Source: Thermofilales archaeon (lineage in GTDB: Archaea; Thermoproteota; Thermoprotei; Thermofilales; Thermofilaceae). From it: a stretch of 52,898 nucleotides of DNA. The stretch covers positions 1 through 52,898 of the forward strand of contig JAPWTS010000004.1 in assembly GCA_028275925.1 (NCBI GenBank), written 5' to 3'. Position numbers and translations under genes: made by a program. How positions within the stretch are numbered: position 1 is the stretch's first letter; every line of letters begins with the position of its first letter. Shown piece after piece: positions 13,523-21,292 of this stretch. The notes under the pieces are model-generated. The model did no database searches, was not told the origin of the DNA, and was given only the letters and a program-made list of their open reading frames with translations.

Positions 13523-14563
13523 ATGACGCAGGTGGTTCGGGTCGGGCCTGGGGCGGAGGTCGCGTGCCCCAAGTGCGGCGCCCCAGGCACCCTGAAGGTG
13601 GAGACCTTCAGGGCCGCCGGCAAAGAGTACAGGTACTGGACTGTGCTGCACGGGAGGCGGCGCTGCATCCTGAAGAGGTACGAGGAGGGGGAGGCCGAGC
13701 TGGCGCTCCCGCAGCCGCCCGAGGCGCAGCCGCCCGCGCGGGAGGCGGGCGAGGCGGAGGGGGAGAGGGAGTACACGGCGGCCGAGGCGATAGAGGCCAT
13801 CTCCTCCGTCAAGCCGCCGGAGGGGGAGGCGTACCCTAGGAGGCTGCAGAGGCCGGCGTGGTACATCGTGAAGCTGGCCGCGAGCTGGGGTTCGTTCAGG
13901 GAGAACCCGACGGAGGAGAACTACAGGCGGCTGCTCAACGCCGCCGCGCAGGTGACCGAGCGGCTCGGCGTGCCGACCGCCGACCTCGCCGTGGCGGCGG
14001 AGCAGTTCCTGAAGACGAAGAGCGAGACCGCGAAGATCAAGGTGAACGAGGCGCTCACGACCGTCGTCTGCAGGATCGTCACGCAGGTGCTGGCAGAGGG
14101 GGAGGGGAAGCCGCTCGCGGGCGGCGCGCCGGCCGAGCAGGGTGGGCCCGAGGAGGTCGCCAAGAGGCTGGAGGAGAGGCTGAGCAAGCTGGAGGGCGAG
14201 GTGCGGGCGATCGCGGAAACGGTCGCCGCGCTGGCGGAGCAGAGGGAGAAGATCGCCGAGGAGGTCGCCAAGAGGGCCGCGGAGGCGGTGGCGCAGGCCC
14301 TAGCCCAGCGTAGGGCCCAGCGCGGGGCCGGCGGGGCGGGGAGGGCGGGCGTCAAGGCCCTAGTGCTGCAGATCCTCTCGGACGGGAGGCCGAGGACGAG
14401 GAGGGAGATCGAGCTGGAGCTGAGGGAGAGGTTCGGCGTGGAGGCGAAGGAGAAGCCGCTGTCCGGCAGGCTCTCGGAGCTGAAGAGGGCTGGGCTGGTG
14501 GCGTTGGAGGTGAGGGAGGGGGTTTTCTACTGGCGGATCGCTGGGGCGGGTGGGGGTCGGTGA
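13523..14563 (+). CDS. Zinc-ribbon and winged-helix DNA-binding protein
   Basis: 346 residues from ATG 13523, after the GGTGGG site. The N terminus has CPKCG (about 15-19), then H-x4-C near residue 46, which may complete a zinc site. A Pro-rich linker, a helical domain (about 85-180) and a long coiled coil (about 200-260) follow. The last 65 residues form a winged helix (VKALVLQILSDGRPRTRREI...LSGRLSELKRAGLVALE...FYW). The layout suggests a transcription regulator or replication-associated DNA-binding protein. The stop overlaps the next start by GTGA. Confidence 0.7.
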   Translation: MTQVVRVGPGAEVACPKCGAPGTLKVETFRAAGKEYRYWTVLHGRRRCILKRYEEGEAELALPQPPEAQPPAREAGEAEGEREYTAAEAIEAISSVKPPEGEAYPRRLQRPAWYIVKLAASWGSFRENPTEENYRRLLNAAAQVTERLGVPTADLAVAAEQFLKTKSETAKIKVNEALTTVVCRIVTQVLAEGEGKPLAGGAPAEQGGPEEVAKRLEERLSKLEGEVRAIAETVAALAEQREKIAEEVAKRAAEAVAQALAQRRAQRGAGGAGRAGVKALVLQILSDGRPRTRREIELELRERFGVEAKEKPLSGRLSELKRAGLVALEVREGVFYWRIAGAGGGR

Positions 14564-15441
14564 GCGGGCGGTGGAGCGGGTGGAAGGCGAGGGCCGTGGC
14601 GGCCCTCGCCAAGGCGGCGGCGGATCCCGCGCTCCCAGAGAAGGTGCGGGCGGCCGCGGCGGCTGCCGCCGCTAGGCTCGCGAGGCTGGACGCTAGGAGC
14701 AAGCTGCCCCCAGCCGACGTCCTGTCGCTGGCGGCGAGGGTCTCCGCCGCTGCGGCGCTGGTCGCCGCGTCCGGCAGACCGGATCTCGGCGGGGCGGCGG
14801 CGCCGAGCTGGGAGGAGCTGGCGGACTTGGTCGGGGGCAGGGAGCTGGACAGGGTGGGCTCCTTCGCGCTGTGGAAGGCAAAGACCTGCGCGGCGCTGGC
14901 TAGGGTCTGCGCGGAGCTCGGGAGGGGGGAGGTCTCCGAGGCGCTGGCCGAGTTCGCCTCAGCGCTGGCGGAGCAGCGGGCGCCGAAGCTCGCGTCCCGC
15001 GGCGGCGAGCCGGGCACCGTCGCTAGGAAGCTGGTGGAGGCGGCGGAGATCCTGCTGGACGCGGCGGAGCTGACCGGCAGGCGCGAGCTGGCGGAGCTGG
15101 CGCCGACGCCGGAGTGGATCAGGGCGTGGACTGGCTGCGACGTGGGCGCGATGGTGACCCACAGGCTCAAGCGCCCCTTCACGGTCGAGGCTGTGAGGGA
15201 GTGGCTGAGCGAGAGGCTGGCCGGCGAGGGGGGGAGGACGGCCGGCGTGGCGCTCGCGGAGATACTCAGGGTCTTCAGGGTGCCGAGGAGGTCGTCCGAG
15301 GCGGTGGAGAAGGTGCTCGCGGAGGTCGGGGAGGTGGTGGCGAAGGGGTCTGGGGAGGCTAGGTGGAGGTACGCCGGCTCCGTCTCCAGGCAGGGAATAT
15401 ACAGGAGGGGCGTGACGTTCCTTTTCGAGAGGGTGGGATGA
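14560..15441 (+). CDS. Ala-rich helical hypothetical protein
   Basis: A 293-residue protein coupled by GTGA to the upstream DNA-binding protein. It is almost entirely helical and very rich in Ala, Leu, Glu and Arg. The last 90 residues (FTVEAVREWLSERL...TAGVALAEILRVFRV...RWRYAGSVSRQGIYRRGVTFLFE) look like a winged-helix or small DNA-binding domain. No known family. Confidence 0.65.
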   Translation: MSGRWSGWKARAVAALAKAAADPALPEKVRAAAAAAAARLARLDARSKLPPADVLSLAARVSAAAALVAASGRPDLGGAAAPSWEELADLVGGRELDRVGSFALWKAKTCAALARVCAELGRGEVSEALAEFASALAEQRAPKLASRGGEPGTVARKLVEAAEILLDAAELTGRRELAELAPTPEWIRAWTGCDVGAMVTHRLKRPFTVEAVREWLSERLAGEGGRTAGVALAEILRVFRVPRRSSEAVEKVLAEVGEVVAKGSGEARWRYAGSVSRQGIYRRGVTFLFERVG

Positions 15442-15689
15442 TGGCGGGGAGGGACGAGAAGACGGAGGAGGTGGCGAGGCTGGCGGAGAGGATAGCGGAG
15501 ATCATCCGGAGCCTGCCGACGCCCGACGACCGGGTCGGCGCGGCGGTGACCGCGATCTCCGCGATACTGGAGAGGTCGAACCTGACGCTCGGCGAGCAGG
15601 CGGCGGCGATCAAGCTGGTCGAGGTCTTCTTCGTGATGAGCGCGAAAGAGGTGATCGAGAGGATGGCGCCGCCGCCCGGCGTGATGTGA
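15438..15689 (+). CDS. Small helical protein
   Basis: 83 residues starting at an ATG that overlaps the upstream stop (ATGATGG, so ATG 15441 is an alternative). Three helices are predicted. It ends directly against the minus-strand Hjc-like gene, with the two stop codons in TGATCA. Confidence 0.65.
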   Translation: MMAGRDEKTEEVARLAERIAEIIRSLPTPDDRVGAAVTAISAILERSNLTLGEQAAAIKLVEVFFVMSAKEVIERMAPPPGVM

Positions 15690-16100
15690 TCAGCCGAGCG
15701 CGTCGCCGAGGCGCATCCACCTCTCCGGCGCGGAGCGCGGGTGCCTGAACACGGCGTGCGTCGCCGTGACCTCGTCGGGGTCGGCGAGCGGCCTGATCCT
15801 CCACTTCTCGCCCGCCTCGTCCGGCAGGAGGCGGACGGCGAGGTACGCCTCCGCCCCAGCCCTAGCCGCCTCGGAGAGCACCTCCTCCCACCTCCACCTG
15901 TCGATCCTCATATCCTCGCCGGAGAGCCTAGCCTTCACCTCGATGAAGAGGATCCTGCCCCCCTTCGCCGCGACGACGTCGAAGCCGGTGCGCCTGCCGC
16001 TCGCCGGCACCCTAGTGGCCCACCACCCCCTCCTCTCCAGCTCGAGCACCAGCCCGCGCTCCGCCTCGTACGCCCTCCTCCTCGCCCTCAGGCTCGCCAC
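15690..16100 (-). CDS. hjc: Hjc-type Holliday-junction resolvase
   Basis: A 136-residue protein with the archaeal Hjc layout, which cuts four-way DNA junctions. It has an N-terminal basic helix with Glu (RAYEAERGLVLELERRGWWATRVP), GFDVVAAKGG with the metal-binding Asp, FIEVKAR with the E-x-K pair, then a helix and the strand AYLAVRLL. The GTG at 16100 is chosen because GGAGGTG lies just upstream. It overlaps the 3' end of the nucleotidyltransferase gene. It would resolve replication or recombination intermediates of the viral genome. Rudiviruses and lipothrixviruses also encode such enzymes. Confidence 0.8.
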   Translation of the reverse strand: MASLRARRRAYEAERGLVLELERRGWWATRVPASGRRTGFDVVAAKGGRILFIEVKARLSGEDMRIDRWRWEEVLSEAARAGAEAYLAVRLLPDEAGEKWRIRPLADPDEVTATHAVFRHPRSAPERWMRLGDALG

Positions 16101-16780
16101 AGCTGACCCACCTCCGGCAGAATGCGCCGCGCCTCCAGCAGATCCTTGTAAGTGTTCACGGCCAGCCACCGGCCCCTGACGACGTACGCGCACAGCGTCC
16201 CGTTGGAGGCGAGGGCCGGCAGGGTCGTCGCCTCGAGGTCGCCCTCCTCCGGCAGGAGCGGCAAGACCCTGTAGCGGTCGAAGGCGTAGTGCCCGACCGA
16301 CACGTAGAAGTCCGCGAGGGTCTGGGACAGCTCGCCGGCGAGCGGCTTCTCGACGAAGCGGGCGACCCTGTCCCCCTCGAGCTTCACGACGCCCCACGGC
16401 AGCCTAGGTCTGGCGACCGCCAGCGCGCCGGCCGCCCACGGGTGCTCCTCGAGCCGCGCCACCACGTTGCGCGGGTCGTCGAGGAGGATGTCGTCGCAGT
16501 TGCAGGCGTAGAACCTGTCCCCCCTGAGCTGCTGGGCCGCGAGCCTGAGGGCGCCGCCGGTGCCGAGCTTCCTCCTCTCCTCGACCCAGTAGACGTCCAG
16601 CTCCTCGATCCTGAAGCCCCTAGCGCAGACGTAGACGTCGCGGAAGCCGTGCCTCCTCAGCCAGGCGACCTGCCACTCGAGGAGGGTCACGCCCTCCGCG
16701 ACCTCCGCCAAGGGCTTCGGGATCCACAGGTAGGGCTTCATACGCCAGGCGTCGCCCCCAGCTAAGACGACCGCCTCCAT
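16088..16780 (-). CDS. Sugar-1-phosphate nucleotidyltransferase-like protein
   Basis: A 230-residue GT-A-fold nucleotidyltransferase related to RmlA/GlmU/mannose-1-phosphate guanylyltransferases, which make NDP-sugars from NTP and sugar phosphate. The nucleotide loop reads VVLAGGDAWRMKPYLWIPKPL (1-24). Further matches are GTGGAL (about 73-78), a metal Asp in NCDDILL (about 93-99), VVKLEGDRVARFVEKP (about 129-144) and a C-terminal YVVRGRWLAVNTYKDLLEA. It may supply activated sugars to the two virally encoded glycosyltransferases at 20215 and 27283. Confidence 0.8.
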   Translation of the reverse strand: MEAVVLAGGDAWRMKPYLWIPKPLAEVAEGVTLLEWQVAWLRRHGFRDVYVCARGFRIEELDVYWVEERRKLGTGGALRLAAQQLRGDRFYACNCDDILLDDPRNVVARLEEHPWAAGALAVARPRLPWGVVKLEGDRVARFVEKPLAGELSQTLADFYVSVGHYAFDRYRVLPLLPEEGDLEATTLPALASNGTLCAYVVRGRWLAVNTYKDLLEARRILPEVGQLWRA

Positions 16781-16781
16781 A

Positions 16782-17186
16782 TCACTCCCCCCTCCCCCGC
16801 CTCCTCTTGAAGTGTTCCCTCAGCTCCTCCGCCTCGGCGGCCGCCCTAAGGCCCTCGCTTATGAACTCCCAGGCGTCCTCCGTGAACATCGAGGCGACCG
16901 CCGCTAGCGCCTCGTCGGGGTCGCCGCCCAGCGCCAGCGCGCTGGCGAAGGTCACGGCGCACGCCATACCGGTCACGTTCCACACCGCGAGCGCGCCCTC
17001 GACCACCTCGTCTGGGGGCTCGGCGCCGGACGCGAGGCGGAGGAAGGCCCTGAGGAAGGCCCTCTGCCCCTCCACCGCGCGGCGCATAGCCTCCTCCGCC
17101 TCCCTCCACCCCTCTAGGTCGCGATCCGGCATCTTGGCCAGCTCCACCTTCTCCCTATCGGTCAGGGGTCTCCACCAGAGCGCCAC
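16782..17186 (-). CDS. Helical hypothetical protein
   Basis: 134 residues from a GTG, all helical, with a moderately hydrophobic centre (GMACAVTFASALALGG, about 72-87). It sits in a minus-strand run with the nucleotidyltransferase downstream and a regulator upstream. No recognised family. Confidence 0.65.
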   Translation of the reverse strand: MALWWRPLTDREKVELAKMPDRDLEGWREAEEAMRRAVEGQRAFLRAFLRLASGAEPPDEVVEGALAVWNVTGMACAVTFASALALGGDPDEALAAVASMFTEDAWEFISEGLRAAAEAEELREHFKRRRGRGE

Positions 17187-17192
17187 GCCCGC

Positions 17193-17795
17193 TCACCCCC
17201 CGCCCGCGCGGAGCCTCTGGAGCGCCAGCTCGAGAACCCTCAGGTGGTAGACCCTCAGCGCCTGCGGGCTCTCCGGCAGGCCGAACCTGTCCGCGACCTC
17301 CGATGGGCTCGCGCGGAGCCGCTTGGCCAGCGCCGTCAGGAGCCAGCGCACCCTCGCCTCCGCGACCGGCGGGAGCGGCGCCGCTAGGGCCCTCAGCGCC
17401 TCCCTCACCTTGGCCGCCTGCTCCGCGGTCAGCTGGGACGGGTCTGGCGGCACCTCGAAGCCCAGCTCCTCGGACAGGACGTCCCTGACGTCGCTCCAGC
17501 TCGCGACGCTCCAGGCGAGCTCGCGGATGGCGGCGACCTCGGACGGCGGCGCCCTAGGCGGCTGCGGGGCTGGGGCGGGCTCCGGCGGAGCGGCCGGCGC
17601 AGCCGGCTCGGCCGGCCTCGCCCCCGCCTCGACCTCCGACCTAGGCCCAGCGCCCCGCGGCGGCGGCTGCTGGGCGCCGGAGAGGAGGCGCCTTATGACC
17701 TCGTCCACGCTCCAGGCCCCCGTCCTCTCCTTCAGCTCCATCAGCTTGGCGTGCACCTCTGGGCTGACGACCAGCCTCCTGTACCTGCGCGCCAC
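17193..17795 (-). CDS. Ribbon-helix-helix-like regulator, Pro-rich linker
   Basis: 200 residues from a GTG. Residues 1-40 (RRLVVSPEVHAKLMELKERTGAWSVDEVIRRLL) match a ribbon-helix-helix domain. A Pro/Ala-rich linker covers about 42-88, followed by a helical domain of about 110 residues. The design parallels the regulator at 10385 (RHH, Pro-rich linker, helical domain). A TATA-like element lies near 17820-17830 on the minus strand. Confidence 0.65.
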   Translation of the reverse strand: MARRYRRLVVSPEVHAKLMELKERTGAWSVDEVIRRLLSGAQQPPPRGAGPRSEVEAGARPAEPAAPAAPPEPAPAPQPPRAPPSEVAAIRELAWSVASWSDVRDVLSEELGFEVPPDPSQLTAEQAAKVREALRALAAPLPPVAEARVRWLLTALAKRLRASPSEVADRFGLPESPQALRVYHLRVLELALQRLRAGGG

Positions 17796-17854
17796 GGGGG
17801 GCGGAGAGAGAGGCGGCTACTTATGCATATTCCTTATTTTGACCATCCCCTAGG

Positions 17855-18226
17855 CTAGAGGAGGGACTCGATCTCGCTGCGGAGCCTCCTCCTCTCCCTC
17901 CGCCTCGCCATCCTCGTCCGTATGTCGAGCGCGAGCGACGCCATATCGCGGCCCGCCGCGTCGAGCACCGCCTTCATCAGCTCGCCCTTCAGCTCGTCCA
18001 AGGGGATGCCCTTCCCCGCGGAGGCTAGGAGCGCGGAGAGGCGCTTCGCGATGGCCCCGACGTACTCCTCCAGCTCCGCCTCCGTGATCGACCCGCCGGC
18101 GTACTCCCTCGCGATGTCCCTGAGGAGAGACCAGGCCTCGATCTTCTGCGCCTGGAGCGCGGTGCCTATGAAGAGCTTGTTCAGCAGCCCGAGCACGGGG
18201 TCGATGCTGGAGGCGTCAAGCGCCAC
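17855..18226 (-). CDS. Helical hypothetical protein
   Basis: 123 residues from a GTG that overlaps the end of the upstream open frame by 11 bases. All-helical, ending in a highly basic segment (RMARRRERRRLRSEI) that could bind nucleic acid. No family recognised. Confidence 0.65.
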   Translation of the reverse strand: MALDASSIDPVLGLLNKLFIGTALQAQKIEAWSLLRDIAREYAGGSITEAELEEYVGAIAKRLSALLASAGKGIPLDELKGELMKAVLDAAGRDMASLALDIRTRMARRRERRRLRSEIESLL

Positions 18227-18395
18227 CGCCCCTCACCCTCCCGCCTTTGCCCATCACCTCCCTTATCTTCATTACGTCCTCCAGCCTCACGTACCAGAAG
18301 CCGTCGGGGCCGACCCTGCCCTCGATCCTCCCCTCCCTGATCAGCGAGTCCAAGAGGGCGAGCGGCACCTCGAACTCGGCGACCGCGTCGATCAC
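18216..18395 (-). CDS. Small helix-turn-helix protein (alternative reading)
   Basis: 59 residues from the GTG at 18395, which overlaps the upstream RHH stop by GTGA, the coupling used repeatedly in this genome. The sequence resembles excisionase/MerR-type helix-turn-helix proteins. It is in frame with the longer reading frame to 19097, so this is an alternative interpretation of its last part. Confidence 0.5.
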   Translation of the reverse strand: MIDAVAEFEVPLALLDSLIREGRIEGRVGPDGFWYVRLEDVMKIREVMGKGGRVRGGGA

Positions 18396-19097
18396 GCGTA
18401 TCCAGCCCTCTCCCGCTCCTCCTCCTCCAGCAGCTCCAGGTACTTCAGCAGCGCCCTCGCCACCAGCTCCGGCACCGTGCAGTACTCCCTCTGCGCCGCC
18501 TTCTCCAGTCTCTCCAGCAGCCTCCTCGAGATGCGTATCTCCAGCACCACGCTCCCGCTCGCGCTCAAGCTCCTCCTCCGCCAGTCTCTCGAGGAGCTTT
18601 ATCAACCTAGCTCTCTCCCCGCCCACGAACTTGGTCGTTTCGTATATCACCAGCTTCCTCACGTTCCCCTTCCTGAGGAGCTTGTCTAGGTCGATCCTAG
18701 TGATCCTGAAGACCGCGGAGACCATAACGTGGGTCAGGTTGGGTATCGGGTTCGCTAGGATCTGCCAGCTCAGCTCGCACTCGATCCCGTCGCGCTCCAG
18801 CCACTGCTTGACGATGCCGAGGTACTTGGTGAGGGCCTTGGCCCTCGCGAGCAGGTACCTCTTCGTCTCCTTCGGGTCGAGCTTCGACTCGACGATCCTG
18901 AACGTCACCGTGAGCGCGACAGACCTGCTGGACAACGCCCTGTCGTAGGTCACGGCCACGTTGATGCCCTTCACGATGGAGTGCTTCGCCATAAACTCGG
19001 CTGCGCTGGCGACGCGCCCCAGCTTCAGGCAGGTCTCGCCGAGCGCCACCCTCTCGATCACCTCGTCGGGCACCGTTTCGCTGACGCCGACCGCCAC
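18216..19097 (-). CDS. Composite open frame: hypothetical domain plus helix-turn-helix
   Basis: An uninterrupted 293-codon frame with three very different parts. Residues 1-185 look like a normal alpha/beta protein of unknown family. Residues about 186-234 are Gly/Ala/Glu-rich and coincide with a different-frame ribbon-helix-helix gene (18392-18550), so they are probably a shadow. Residues 235-293 form a MerR/excisionase-like helix-turn-helix (VPLALLDSLIREGRIEGRVG...FWYVRLEDV), with its own GTG at 18395 overlapping the RHH stop (GTGA). The likeliest reading is three genes, the first with a lost or shifted stop, or an indel in the sequence. A true fusion cannot be excluded. The first gene is leaderless from a TATA near 19120-19130. 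Confidence 0.55.
   Translation of the reverse strand: MAVGVSETVPDEVIERVALGETCLKLGRVASAAEFMAKHSIVKGINVAVTYDRALSSRSVALTVTFRIVESKLDPKETKRYLLARAKALTKYLGIVKQWLERDGIECELSWQILANPIPNLTHVMVSAVFRITRIDLDKLLRKGNVRKLVIYETTKFVGGERARLIKLLERLAEEELERERERGAGDTHLEEAAGETGEGGAEGVLHGAGAGGEGAAEVPGAAGGGGAGEGWIRVIDAVAEFEVPLALLDSLIREGRIEGRVGPDGFWYVRLEDVMKIREVMGKGGRVRGGGA
18392..18550 (-). CDS. Small ribbon-helix-helix protein nested in another frame
   Basis: 52 residues starting VVLEIRISRRLLERLEKAAQ. The strand VVLEIRIS, the helix LLERLEKAAQREYC and the helix VPELVARALLKYLELL form a complete ribbon-helix-helix domain (CopG/Arc type, a dimeric DNA binder). It lies wholly within the longer frame 18216-19097, where the alternative translation is low-complexity, so this is the coding frame. 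The GTG at 18550 is used here; a TTG 18 bases upstream is an alternative start. Confidence 0.65.
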   Translation of the reverse strand: MVLEIRISRRLLERLEKAAQREYCTVPELVARALLKYLELLEEEERERAGYA

Positions 19098-19317
19098 GGT
19101 TGAAAGAGCGGGAGAGCGCCCTATTTAACTTTGCTCCTGCCTTTTTTCTCTTTTCGACAAAAAGAGCACTATCATTTTCGGACAGTCATCAGGTACAGAC
19201 CCCTAAGCTTTTCGTCTTAAGTATACAGTCGATTTGATAGCTAACTGAACCCGAGAGTTCTCGTCCCGTAACGCTTAAATAGTTTTGATCGAAAAACCCC
19301 GTTTCGGGGACGCATAA
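19098..19317. promoter_or_regulatory. Divergent intergenic region before the capsid genes
   Basis: About 220 bases without a gene. It holds a minus-strand TATA near 19120-19130, a CTCTTTT/AAAAGAG hairpin near 19149-19167, and an AT-richer stretch ending in the capsid promoter. Confidence 0.6.
19270..19310 (+). promoter_or_regulatory. Capsid operon promoter and leader hairpin
   Basis: AACGCTTAAATAG is the TATA (about 19270-19282). CCCCG-TTT-CGGGG (about 19297-19309) forms a hairpin at or just after the expected start of transcription, directly before the ATG at 19318. It may stabilise the abundant capsid mRNA or act as an operator. Confidence 0.6.
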
Positions 19318-19677
19318 ATGCCGTTGGTGAAGGGTCTCAAGGAGAGGTTCGACAAGTACACCGCCAAGACGCCAGCCGACACCTTCGGCGCTAGGTACGT
19401 GGCCTCGAGGGCCATCGCCCTGAAGAGGCACGCGGAGGGCGCGAGCGCCATCGCGGAGGTGGTCGAGCTGGCTAGGAACGTGCTCGAGAGCAAGGGGGTG
19501 CCCGCCGGCCAGCAGGGCGTCTACTACGCCTTCGTCGAGAAGGTGAGGAAGGCGCTGTTCAGCCACAGCGGCACGACGCTGACCGCGTACGTGGACGGCC
19601 TCAAGGCGGCGTTCGTGCAGAAGGGCTGCGACCCGACGATCCTCGACACCTTGGCCAAGCTCATCATCGGAGGCTAG
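19318..19677 (+). CDS. Major capsid protein 1 (Adnaviria type)
   Basis: A 119-residue helical protein. Its C-terminal two-thirds aligns by eye with the rudivirus/lipothrixvirus coat protein. The block GVPAGQQGVYYAFVEKVRKAL corresponds to the family's G-I-T-G-P-S-R-A-I-Y-Q-G-Y-G-x-K-V-A-R-A-L. LTAYVDGLKAAFV corresponds to its N-M-V-A-G-L-K-A-Y-Y-V, and DPTILDTLAKLIIGG to P-E-I-L-D-A-V-V-N-I-I-L-G. In that family two such subunits wrap A-form DNA in a helical virion. The N-terminal basic arm (KGLKERFDKY) would contact DNA. This sets the virus class. Confidence 0.85.
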   Translation: MPLVKGLKERFDKYTAKTPADTFGARYVASRAIALKRHAEGASAIAEVVELARNVLESKGVPAGQQGVYYAFVEKVRKALFSHSGTTLTAYVDGLKAAFVQKGCDPTILDTLAKLIIGG

Positions 19678-19690
19678 GGGGTGAGACCGG

Positions 19691-20071
19691 ATGCCGTTCG
19701 TCCGTAGGTTTGCCGACCGGGTAGAGAAGTACCAGACGAAGTACCCGACCGACGCCGCGGTCATCACCGCCAAGATCACCGCGGTCAAGTCGATAATGGA
19801 TCTGAGGTACGAGGCGGCGTCCTCGCCGGTCGTCAACGTGGTGAGCATCGTCAGGAACATCGTCGAGAGCGAGGGCGTGCCCAGCGGCCAGCACGCGCTG
19901 TACTACTCGTTCGGGCAAATCCTAGCTAAGCTGATGTTCAGCCACAGCGGCGCGACGCTGAGCAAAGAGATCTCCGGCCTGAAGCAGATGTGGGTCACCG
20001 CCTACAAGGCCGACGCCGCGATACTGGACAAGATCATCACCGCGGTGCTCGGCGCCGTACCACCGTACTAG
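19691..20071 (+). CDS. Major capsid protein 2 (Adnaviria type)
   Basis: A 126-residue paralogue of the preceding capsid protein, 13 bases downstream, with GGGGGTGAG before its ATG. Shared blocks are EGVPSGQHALYYSFGQILAKLMFSHSGATL against GVPAGQQGVYYAFVEKVRKALFSHSGTTL, and a C terminus AAILDKIITAVLG. Two adjacent capsid paralogues are the lipothrixvirus arrangement, in which they form a heterodimer; rudiviruses use one. Confidence 0.85.
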   Translation: MPFVRRFADRVEKYQTKYPTDAAVITAKITAVKSIMDLRYEAASSPVVNVVSIVRNIVESEGVPSGQHALYYSFGQILAKLMFSHSGATLSKEISGLKQMWVTAYKADAAILDKIITAVLGAVPPY

Positions 20072-20097
20072 GAGCAGCGGCTCCAGCGCCTCTGGGG

Positions 20098-20140
20098 CCT
20101 GTAAAAATAAATATTTTTTTTCTTTCCTCCTTTTTCCACT
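20098..20140 (+). terminator. Strong T-rich terminator after the capsid genes
   Basis: AATAAATATTTTTTTTCTTT and following T runs separate the capsid pair from the next leaderless gene. Confidence 0.7.
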
Positions 20141-20214
20141 AGGGGCCCAGACCCCCCTCTCCCCGACCGCTGGGGGGCGCAACGCTCTTTAAGCCGACCC
20201 CCTTTGTCCCCCCC

Positions 20215-21288
20215 GTGGAGGGAGGGAGGAGGTACAGGGGCAGGGTTCTGCCGGTGGCGCCGGAGCGCGCGACCTCGCTGAGGAGGGTGGCGGAGGACAT
20301 CGGGAGGGTTCTGGAGGGGCTCGGGTTCCGAGTCCTCGAGCCCCTGCTGTACCCAGACGCGGTGAGGTTCGGGCAGCTCCGACCCAGCGCGACCTACATC
20401 GTGATGGCCTTCGACACGATATGGGCCGTCCCCTTCTTCTACCTAGGCTACAGGGCCAAGGCGGACGGCATCAGGTACGCCTGGTACGCGACCGTGGAGG
20501 GGAGGGTCGTCAGGGCCCCCGGCACGGAGTGGGTCTTCAGGGAGCTGGAGTTCGTCGCCAACTCCAAGTACACGGCGAGGAAGCTCGCGGAGGCGGGCGC
20601 TAGGGTGAGGGCCGTGGTCTACCACGGCGTGGACGCGCAGGAGGCGTTCGCGAGGGGGGCGCTCGGCCCAGCCGTGAGGCGGTCGCTCGGCTTCTCCGAG
20701 CGGGACTTCGTCGTCGGCTACGTGGCCGGCGCGTACGCGAGGAAGGGGCACGACCTCTTCGCGGAGGTCATCAAAGAAGTGGCGAAGAGGGATCCGAGCG
20801 TGAAGTTCGCGGTGGTCACGCAGCCGCAGGCCGCCGAGGCGTACGCCGGCTGCCCGAACACCCTAGTGCTGACGAGCTTCGGCCAGAAGCCGAGGGAGTG
20901 GGTGTGGGGCTTCTACCACGCGATCGACCTATACGCCCACGCCGCGCTGGCGGAGGGCTTCGGAATGCCGATCCTAGAGAGTTTGGCCTGCGGGAGAGCT
21001 GTGGTTCACGCGGACTACGAACCGCTCTCGGAGATAACGACGCCCGAGACGTCGTTCCGGGTGCCGGTCGTCGACGTCCAGTACGCGGGCGACCCCTACC
21101 ACCTGCAGACGGGCATCGAGTACGAGCACCACCTCTACGACCCAGCCGAGTTCGCGGAGGCGCTGCTGCAGGCGAAGGACGAGGTGCTGAGGAGGAGGGG
21201 GGAGCTGGAGAGGGCGTGCCTCGAGAGGGCGAGGGAGTTCGACGCGAGAAAAGTATATAGAGCGATAGCCGATATGCTGGCGGGGTGA
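20215..21288 (+). CDS. GT-B glycosyltransferase, family 4-like
   Basis: A 357-residue glycosyltransferase. The N-terminal half ends in VANSKYTARKL and VVYHGVD (about 114-142), typical of the linker in GT4 enzymes. The C-terminal donor domain has GYVAGAYARKGHDLFAEVI (about 168-186) and the key EGFGMPILESLACGRAVVHAD segment (about 246-266), with the Glu pair that binds the nucleotide sugar. A leaderless GTG start follows TCTTTAAGC. Filamentous archaeal viruses often encode such enzymes, probably to glycosylate virion proteins. It heads an operon with two small proteins and the giant protein. Confidence 0.85.
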   Translation: MEGGRRYRGRVLPVAPERATSLRRVAEDIGRVLEGLGFRVLEPLLYPDAVRFGQLRPSATYIVMAFDTIWAVPFFYLGYRAKADGIRYAWYATVEGRVVRAPGTEWVFRELEFVANSKYTARKLAEAGARVRAVVYHGVDAQEAFARGALGPAVRRSLGFSERDFVVGYVAGAYARKGHDLFAEVIKEVAKRDPSVKFAVVTQPQAAEAYAGCPNTLVLTSFGQKPREWVWGFYHAIDLYAHAALAEGFGMPILESLACGRAVVHADYEPLSEITTPETSFRVPVVDVQYAGDPYHLQTGIEYEHHLYDPAEFAEALLQAKDEVLRRRGELERACLERAREFDARKVYRAIADMLAG

Positions 21289-21292
21289 GGGA

